Below are positions 56,416 to 64,000 of a stretch of DNA of 64,000 nt, in pieces; position 1 is the stretch's first letter; each line of letters begins with the position of its first letter. Location: the NCBI RefSeq assembly GCF_028372415.1, contig NC_092872.1, forward strand, positions 16,954,479 to 17,018,478, given 5' to 3'. The stretch is from Notamacropus eugenii (Eukaryota; Chordata; Mammalia; Diprotodontia; Macropodidae). The notes below the pieces were generated by a model, which made no database searches, had not been told where the DNA came from, and saw only the letters and a list, made by a program, of their open reading frames with translations. The position numbers and the translations under genes are program-made.

Positions 56416-57440
56416 TGAAGGATTAACACAGTTAGCAGAAGAAAGACACAATGGAAAAGACAAGCAAGGACCCCAGTCACACTGATCTACTTTAGTCCTC
56501 CAGTGTTCCTTTAATGATCTTGTGTGGGAACAGTTGCCATGATAGTTTGAGGTGCAGAAAAATTCCCCCTTCTCCATCCATCACATGGAGTCCTGGAGCT
56601 ATATAATGTCACCTGAAGGGTCAAAGAAAGAGAGGGACAGAGGTGGAATCATTCCATTGCTTCAAGTTCTGCTGAGTCATTACCTTTTCTTGCTTAGTGG
56701 TTAATAAGGCGATTTACTTCTAGTCCCAAAGCACCAATTTCTCTCATTACTGAGCCATCTGCATGGTTAGATGGAAGCAGCAGGGGCTTCATCAAGCCTC
56801 AGAGCACTCAATAGCTAGTTCATGTGGAATCAGGAAAGGCAGAATTGAACATATGGAAACATATCTTCCATGGGATGACCCCATTGCCCAGCCCAGAGAA
56901 AAGTTACTCAGGTGTGGTTGGTCCCCTAGTGGTAAATTAAAGGAAATATGTTGATAAAAATCAAAGTGTGTATAGATAGATTTTTGTTTCAATCATGGGA
57001 GAAAGTATTCACATCGAAAAGATTATGTATTGAACCAAGCACTCCTATGGAAATCATTCCAAAGCAGAATTTTTTAAAAATAAAATGTGTATGATATATT
57101 TTTGTCCTTCTAGTCGAGTCTATAGAGCCATCTCCTCCAAAATGCTCTTGCTTTCCTTTCTGGCCATTGAATGGGAAATACATACTAACTTCAGTTTACT
57201 GGAGAGTATGGGTCCATGTGCTTTTAAAGAAAGACTACAGCACACATTTCCTATTTTTGTCCTTATGTTTGAGAAGGGAAGATGACTTGATTTAAGAAGA
57301 CTTCTTGTCATTAAATAGATGGAGCAGATTTTATCTTAAGCATTATTAGGTTAATGATTAAAAAGGTGTTATGGGAGTTTCATTTTCTCTCTAGACAACC
57401 TAGCTACAGAAAAACAATCAACATGGTGTTTGTTGACTGA
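56415..57440. other. unassigned DNA
   Basis: No gene is supported. The overlapping 60-odd-codon frames on both strands have no recognisable domain. Confidence 0.4.
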
Positions 57441-58640
57441 AAATTTGAAGAGAAATGCCAGAAGAAGAACAGAGGCATTTACACAATTTTCATGACTTGA
57501 CCAAAGTCTTTGATACTGTCAGTCTGGAGGGCTTCTGGAAGATCATGACAAAATGTGAATGCCTAGAGAAGTTCATTGGTATTTGTCTATTTTTATTCAT
57601 TTTATTAAATTTTAAATCTCAGTCCAGAGATAATAAGGGGGTGGGATAAAGCTTTCATGCATTCCCAGTCACAAAAGGAATGAAGCAGAGCTGTGTGTTT
57701 TCTCCAGTTTTTAGCATGGAATTTTCAGTGATGTTGTCAGATGCTTTCAATAAAGACAAAAATTATTTAACTGGAAAAGGCTACATGCCAAGACTAAAAT
57801 GGAGGGAGAGTTGGTGCATGACTTTTTGTTTGCAGTTAATTGTTTGCTCAATGCAGTTCTGAAGCTGAGATGCACAGAATACAGATCAATTCCATGCTGC
57901 TTGTGCTAACTTTGGCCAAATAATTAACATCAAGATAGCAGAGGTTTTCCACCAGTCAGCACCACACCATCTATATGTCAAACCATTGGTTACAGTAAAT
58001 AGAGAAATTTTAAATGTTGTGGATAACTTCACTTACCTTGGCAGTATACTTTCCAGGAGTGTATACACAGATGATGAGGTTCACGCATGCAGTGCTAGAG
58101 CCAGTTGATGATTACCGGACAAGAAAAGTTATTAGGCATGGAGTTCCTCTTTTAAATATAACTATCAAACATTAGAACTCTACTGTAGAAAGCACAAGTC
58201 TGATGTGCTGGCCACATAACTTGAGTGCAAAACGTACATTTTCTTAAATAACTCTTTTACCCAGAACATGCACAAGGCAATAATTCACCTGAAAGTCACA
58301 AGAAGCAGTATAAGGACATTCTCAATGTCTCTCAAGAACTTTAGTATTGATTGTAAGACATGAGACATGCTGGCACAGGACTACCCAGCATGGTGTGCCT
58401 GCAAAAGAAGACAATGTATTCTATAAACAAAGCATAATCATAGTAGCACAGAGTAAACATCAAATGCACAAATCTAGAAACATCTTCATCCCAAACGCTG
58501 AAATAGACAATTTGTTCCTGACATGTGGTAGAGCTTTCTGAGCTCATATTGCACAGATCATCAACAGTCAAGCACACTGTGCCTAGAGTCCAACATTATG
58601 AAGTTATTGGTTGTCTTTGAGTATAAAGGCTAAGCTATAG
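57440..58640 (+). mobile_element. decayed non-LTR retrotransposon reverse transcriptase
   Basis: The plus strand keeps pieces of a LINE reverse transcriptase in order but in shifting frames. D-L-T-K-V-F-D-T-V starts at 57,496 (first catalytic aspartate box). A T-K-G-M-K-Q-S-C-V-F-S-P box is at about 57,671-57,706 (usual form GVxQGCxLSP). The N-F-T-Y-L-G-S-I-L-S box is at about 58,027-58,056. The tail ends V-F-E-Y-K-G at about 58,614-58,631. The YADD box region is degraded. This layout resembles vertebrate RTE/CR1-related LINEs, but I cannot name the family. At least several stops and frameshifts make it inactive. Confidence 0.75.
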
Positions 58641-58759
58641 CTCCAGCTAGAGTGGTGCCTTAGGAAAAAAAAAGCAACATTTCAGGCCCAAAACAAAATT
58701 AGATAGGATAATGGAAGGGATGTGATGGTTATAAGGAATCCCTTTTCTGGGGAGAAAGC

Positions 58760-60935
58760 ATAAGAACATGGAGGTAGAGATAAGATTGTGAATACAAGGA
58801 GCAACACAGCTTAACTCTTGTATCTTTCTCCTCCAAAAACTTTAAAAATAACTCCTCAAATAAAATTTTGGATTTTCAGAACCAACAAGTGATCAGAATG
58901 GGACTATTTTTCCTGCCTAAGACAACTTGAAAGGTTCACAGTAGAGGTCTATAAAACTGTAGTAAGAGACAACCTGGAACACAGCACTAACAGCAGCTAC
59001 AGTCCTTCAGGCAGTTGCAACAGTGGAAGCAGTGGCTTCAGGAGCTCTCAGCCCAGACATAATAAAATGGTGGGACTAGTCAGAAAGAGATTACAGAGGA
59101 CCTCATTTATGGCTACTGATTGTCAATTGTTTTGCCCATAGCAGTTCCAGGTCACAATTCTAGGGAGGCGAGGGGTACTTGTGGTTGGTCACAAGGAAAC
59201 AGGGGCCATGGTCACAGTTTCAGGGTGGAGAAGAATGTTACCATTTGTGGCTATAGGAAAACCATGGCCTTACTAAGTAAACACCAGGGTATAGACCAGG
59301 AGAACAATGATCATATCACTTTGAGGATCATAACACCTTGGAAGCACCAAAAACTTGCAGACCTCAAGAACTAGCTCTGAAACAGCAGCACCAAAAATCC
59401 TAAAGTTTGGGACAGTTCCTCTACAAGCCTAAAGTAAACAAAGTCTAATTTTAACATAAAATTCAAAGTCAAGAAATAAGCTAGCAAAATGAGTAAACAA
59501 TAACAAAAAAAAAAATAACGTGAATCTGAAACGCTGCTAAGGTGGCAAGGGAAGAACAAGATATAAACTCAGAAGAATACAATAATCTGAAAATAGCTAC
59601 AACCAAAGCTTTAAAGAAAAGTCTCACTTGGACTCAGTTTAACAAGAATTCCTAGAAGAACTAAAGAAAGAACAAAGTGGTACATGAAAAAATTGTGAAA
59701 AGAAAGTGGTGCAAGAAAACTGTGAAAAGAGAATTAACAGCTTTGTAAAAGAGGCACAAAAATACCAAAGAAAATAAAATCTTAAAAAAATAAACCCAAA
59801 TCTGCCTATTATTGTAAAAGATTACAAAAATTCACTTAAGAACTCCTTAAAAAGCACAATAGATAAAATGGAAAGACAAGTATAAAGCTCATGGGGAAAA
59901 AATTCCCTAAAAACAGATTTCTTCACCTGGAATCTAATAACTCTAAGAGACATAAAGAAAACACAAAATGAATTCAAAAGAATGGCCAAAAAGCCAGAAG
60001 AAAATGAAATATCTCATCATGAAAAAAAAATTAACTGACTGGAAAGATAGATTAAGGATACATAATTTTAGAATTATTGGATTACATTAAAGCCATATTA
60101 AAAAGAAAAAAAAAGAATTATCAAAGAAAACTGCCCTAATACCTTAGATTTTAAAGGTGAAACAGAAATTGAAAGAATCCACCAATCATCTCCTGAAAGA
60201 GATCCCAAAATGAAAGGTTACAGGCAAAATTCCACAACTCCAAGATCAAGGAGAAAATATGTCAAGTAGCTAGAAAGAAAGAACTCAAAATTGTGGAACC
60301 ATAGTAAGGATAACACAAGATTTAGTATCTTCCATTTAAAAAAAATCAGAGGGCTTAGAATATGATTTTCCAGAAGATAAAGGAACTAGAATTGCAATTA
60401 AGAATCACCTACCCGGCAAAACTGGGTAGAGTACTTCAGGGGGAAAACAATGAACATTTAATGAAATACAGTACTTCTAGTTATTTCTGATGTAAAGACC
60501 AGATATGAATAAAAAAATTGACTTTCAAACATAAGACCCTAGAGAAGCACAAAAAGGTAAACATGAAAGGAAAATCATAAGCAACTCAATAAATTAAAAT
60601 GGTTTACATTCCTATGTGGGAAGATGACACATGTAGCTCCTAAGAACTTTATCATTACTAGGGAGGTAAGAAAGAGTCTACAGAGACAGAGTATGAGTGT
60701 GAGTTGAATTTGTTAGGGTGATCTCACAAAAAAGAAGAGGTGAGAAAGAGAAAAAAACTGGTTGAAGAGAGGAGAGGTAGAATGGGGAAAGTTTCCTCAC
60801 ATAAAAGAGGCACTCAAGGAAGAGCTTTTATGGTAGAGGAGCTAATGTGAAGGGCAGTTGGGCAACACTTGAACCTTATTCTCACAAAGATTGGTTCAAA
60901 AAGGAGACAATACACACGCATATATGTATGCATTA

Positions 60936-60967
<32 letters not shown>

Positions 60968-61120
60968 CACACTTGCACATTATGTATACACATGGATGTG
61001 CATATAAGTGTATGTATATACTTAATTGTGTATAAAAATCTGTCTTGCCCAAAAGAGAAATAAGAGGGGAAGTAGATAAAGGTTATATGTTAGGAAAGAT
61101 GATTAAAAGGAGGCTGATTA
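58760..61120 (+). mobile_element. HAL1-like copy, old, 5' region kept
   Basis: A 5' UTR-like start near 58,760 ('aacatggaggtagag'), then 'aacaagtgatcagaatgggactatttttcctgcctaagacaacttgaaagg', as in the copy at 61.6 kb. An ORF1 remnant runs about 59,640-60,530; it contains 'aaaattccacaactccaagatcaaggagaaaatatgtcaagtagc' and 'gaatcacctacccggcaaaactgg', equivalent to the NIVAKF and ITYPAKL regions. A 3' UTR portion follows and ends near 61,120 after an expanded TA/CA repeat. It is much more decayed than the 22-25 kb copy and lacks the 3' end. Confidence 0.7.
60912..61030. repeat. (TA)n/(CA)n repeat in HAL1-like 3' UTR
   Basis: Expanded TATA/CACA/TATG sequence at the position where the other HAL1-like copies carry a TG/CA tract. 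Confidence 0.9.
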
Positions 61121-61139
61121 AGGAAGGCACTTGTTATCC

Positions 61140-61480
61140 AGTGTCAACTTGAATACTTCTATGGACAGAGCATTCCCTACTTTGCAGCTCAAACTTTTGC
61201 AATTCTAATTTTCTTAAATTTCTTCCTTATATTGAACTTCCAAAGTTTTTAACTGTAACTTCTTTCCAATTTTCCCAATTCTTCAGTCTGTAGCTTCATA
61301 AAAAAATCTCATCTTTTTTTTTATAGATGACAGTTTTTCAAATAATTGAAAAGAATTATTAAGTTTTCTCTTTACTTTTTACTTCTTCATTCTCAGTTCT
61401 TCAATTATTCACTGGATAGCATGGTTTCTATGCTCCCTTATCATTCTAGTCATATCTTTCAGGAGAAGAAATCATAGGTA
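61140..61480. repeat. possible ancient CR1/L3-type repeat
   Basis: 'cttgaatacttctatggacagagcattccctactttgcagctc', 'cttccttatattgaacttccaaagttttt aactgtaacttc' and 'cagtttttcaaataattgaaaag' follow the order of a common ancient mammalian repeat I associate with L3/CR1, but I am not sure of the family. Confidence 0.35.
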
Positions 61481-61504
61481 TCTCTAGTCATATGAAAAAT
61501 TGTT

Positions 61505-63955
61505 CCAGATCAGAGCCAAGATGGAAGAGTAACAGCATGCACTTTCTACAGCACTACTCCCAAGTCCAGCCAAATGCCTGTGAAAAATAACTGAATAAAT
61601 TCTGTAGCTGCAGAACTCAGAGTGAACCCAGAACACAGAGTGAAGCAAATCTTCAGCCCAAGACAGCCTGGAAGGTCACTGGGAAGTATCTATTATGCTA
61701 CTTTGAGGACAGGGCAGCAGTCCAGCTTGGGCTGCGTTGGTACAGACAAGGCCTTGGGTACACCAAATCTCTCACACTTGTGGCAGTTTCCAGACTTCAT
61801 GACCCCAAAACACCGAGGATAAATTGTAAGGACAGTGGGAAAAGCCTGTGGGACCAGTGCAGGACAGTGGAGTGGTCTGGCCTCAGCCCCAGGTGAGCAG
61901 GGGGGAGGGGACAAAGGGGAGGTGACACAGCAGTCACAGAAACAGCAGGGTCAATTGTAGACACAATTTCTGGACCTCTAGATCCACAGATTGAGTGGAA
62001 GACAGTACAGTCAAAGCTCCTCCATTCTAAGCCTCCAAGAAAAATATGAATTGGTCTCAAGCCATGGAAGAGCTCAAAAAGGATTTTGAAAATCAAGTAA
62101 GAGAAGTAGAGTAGAAATTGGGAGGAGAAATGAGAGTGGTGCAAGAAAATTATGAAAAATGAGTCAACTGCTTGCTAAAGGGGACCCAAAAAATGTTGAG
62201 GAAAATACTTTAAAAAATAGACTAACTCAAATGGCAAAAGAGATCCAAAAAGCCAATAAGGAAAAGACTGCTTTAAAAAGCAGAATTGGCCAGATGGAAA
62301 AGGAGATCCAAAAGCTAACCAAAGAAAATAATTCCATAAAATTAGAATGAAACAGATGGAAACTAATGACTTTATGAAAAATCAAGAAATTATAGAGCAA
62401 AACCAAAGGAAAAAAAATTGCAAACAATATGAAATATCTCATTGGAAAAACAACTGACCTCAAAATAGATCCAGGACAGACAATTTAAGAATTATAGGAC
62501 TACTTGAAAGTCATGATTACAAAAAAGAACCTAGACATCATCTTTCATGAAATTGTCAAGGAAAACTGCTCTGCTGTTCTAGAACTAGAGGGCAAAATAA
62601 ATATTGAAAGAATTCACCAATCACCTGCTGAAAGAAATCTAAAAAGAAAAACTCCTAGACATATTGTAGCCAAATTCCAGAGTTCCCAAGTCAAGGAGAA
62701 AATATTGCAAGCAGCCAGAAATAAATAATTTGAGTACTGTGGAAATACAATCAGGATAACACAAGATCTAGCAGCTTCTACATTAAAGGATAGAAAGACT
62801 TAGACTATGATATTCCAGAGGTCAAAGCAGCTAGGATAAAAACCAAGAATCACTTACCCAGCAAAACTGAATATAATATTTCAGAGGAAAAAATACTCAT
62901 TCAATGAAATAGAGGACGTTCAAGCAGTCTTGATGAAAAGACCAGAGCTGAACACAAATTTGGCTTTCAAACACAATAATCAAGGGAACCATGAAAAGGT
63001 AAATAAGAAAGAGAGCTTATAAAGAACTTTTTAAAGTTGAACTGTACATTCCAACATGGAAAGATAATATTTATAACTCTTGAGACTTTTCTCAGTATTT
63101 GGGTAGTTGGAGGGATTATATACATATAAAAAGAGGGCATAAGGTGAGTTGAATAGGAAGGGATGATATCTAAAAAATAAAATTAATGGATGAGAGAGGA
63201 ATATATTGGGAGGAGAAAGGGAGAAGTGGAATGGGGCAAATTGTATCTCATAAAAGAGTCAAGAAGAAGCTTTTTCAATGAAGTGAGAAAGGGGAGAGGT
63301 GAGAGAGAAAAAAAGTGAAGCTTACTCTCACCAGATTTGGCTTAAGGAGGAAATAACATGCACACTCAATTTGCTATGAAAATCTATCTTACACTACAGG
63401 AAAGTAGGGGAGAAAGGAATAAAGTGGAGTGTGGAGATGATGGAAGGGAAGGCAAGTGGGAGGAGGGAGCAATTAGAAGTAAACACTTTTGGAGAGGGAC
63501 AAGGTCAAAAAATAGAATAAATGGAAGGCAGGATAAGATGGAAGGAAATAGAGTTAACCTTACACAACATGAATATTATGAAATTCTTTTGCGAAACTAC
63601 ATGTGTATAGCCTATATTGAATTGCTTGCCTTCCCAGGCGGGAGGTAGGAAGGGAGAGAAGTTGGGACTCAAAAATTTAGGAACAAGTATTGAGAATTGT
63701 TTTTGCATACAACTGGGAAATAAGAAATACAGGTAATGGAGTATAGAAATTTATCTTGCTCTACAAGGCAAGAGAGAAGATGAGGATAAGGGAAAGGAGG
63801 AGTGTGACAGAAGGGAAGGCAGATCAGGGGAAGGGGTAATCAGAATGTACAGTATTTTAGGGTGGGAGAAGGGGAGAGATGGAGAGAAAATTTGGAACTC
63901 AAAATTTTGTGGAAATTAAAAATAAGTAAATAATAAAAAACAAAACAGAAAAAAG
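61505..63955 (+). mobile_element. HAL1-like copy, near full length, ORF1 broken
   Basis: The 5' start 'agagccaagatggaagagtaa' is at 61,511, with a 5' UTR to about 62,040. ORF1 reads in pieces: E-E-L-K-K-D-F-E-N-Q-V-R-E near 62,068-62,106; a coiled coil at 62,159-62,350; the RRM-like part after 62,480; 62,504-62,728 (…HIVAKFQSSQVKEKILQAA…); and 'cacttacccagcaaaactg' at 62,849. Stops and indels split it. The 3' UTR is purine-rich with only a vestigial CA run at 63,358-63,366, then an A-rich end around 63,905-63,955. No ORF2. Its ORF1 has CAA where the 24.1 kb copy has the nonsense codon. I found no certain target-site duplication. Confidence 0.8.
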
Positions 63956-64000
63956 AAACATATAGGGAAATAAGAGAAAATTGATATTTGCATGTATTAA

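Overview
This window reads as intergenic or deep-intronic DNA from a mammal, most likely a marsupial. It is AT-rich and I found no convincing host exon, rRNA, tRNA or CRISPR array. It is built almost entirely of retrotransposon copies. The marsupial call rests on inference: LINE-1-related ORF1 elements with long purine-rich 3' UTRs, SINEs that join an RTE-like head to a MIR-like body, and many L2 and MIR copies. Genus cannot be decided from the sequence alone.

The main content is a family of half-LINE-1 (HAL1-like) elements: a 5' UTR, an L1-type ORF1 and a roughly 1 kb 3' UTR, with no ORF2. Copies lie at about 7,937-10,578 (minus), 13,610-14,785 (minus, lacks its 3' part), 19,435-19,992 (minus, 3' end only), 22,171-25,179 (minus), 58,760-61,120 (plus) and 61,505-63,955 (plus). 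A related 5'-complete but internally deleted element is at 2,876-4,450. The copy at 22,171-25,179 is by far the best preserved. It has a perfect 13-bp target-site duplication, an ORF1 of 362 codons broken by one nonsense codon, a CpG-rich 5' UTR containing two diverged ~165-bp tandem monomers, a YY1-like motif at its 5' end, a 157-codon sense ORF starting 16 nt from that end, G-rich tracts in the 3' UTR, and a likely 33-nt 3' transduction between two poly(A) tracts.

Layout: 1-4.9 kb holds antisense L1 3' sequence and the deleted L1; 4.9-7.9 kb is mostly unassigned; 7.9-15.7 kb holds HAL1-like copies with antisense L2 and CR1/L3 pieces between; 16-22 kb has long (TC)n and (GA)n microsatellites and AT-rich unassigned DNA; 22.1-25.2 kb is the young HAL1-like insertion; 26-30 kb is antisense L1 and an RTE/MIR chimeric SINE; 34.4-35.6 kb is a long L2; 38-57 kb is a dense scatter of L2, MIR and microsatellites; 57.4-58.6 kb is a decayed LINE reverse-transcriptase region; 58.8-64 kb is two HAL1-like copies in the same orientation.

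None of these parts form a host operon or pathway. The functional logic is that of a non-autonomous retrotransposon: ORF1 would coat its RNA, and the reverse transcriptase and endonuclease would have to be supplied in trans by an L1 elsewhere in the genome. Repeat boundaries are by eye and usually good to about 10-50 bp.
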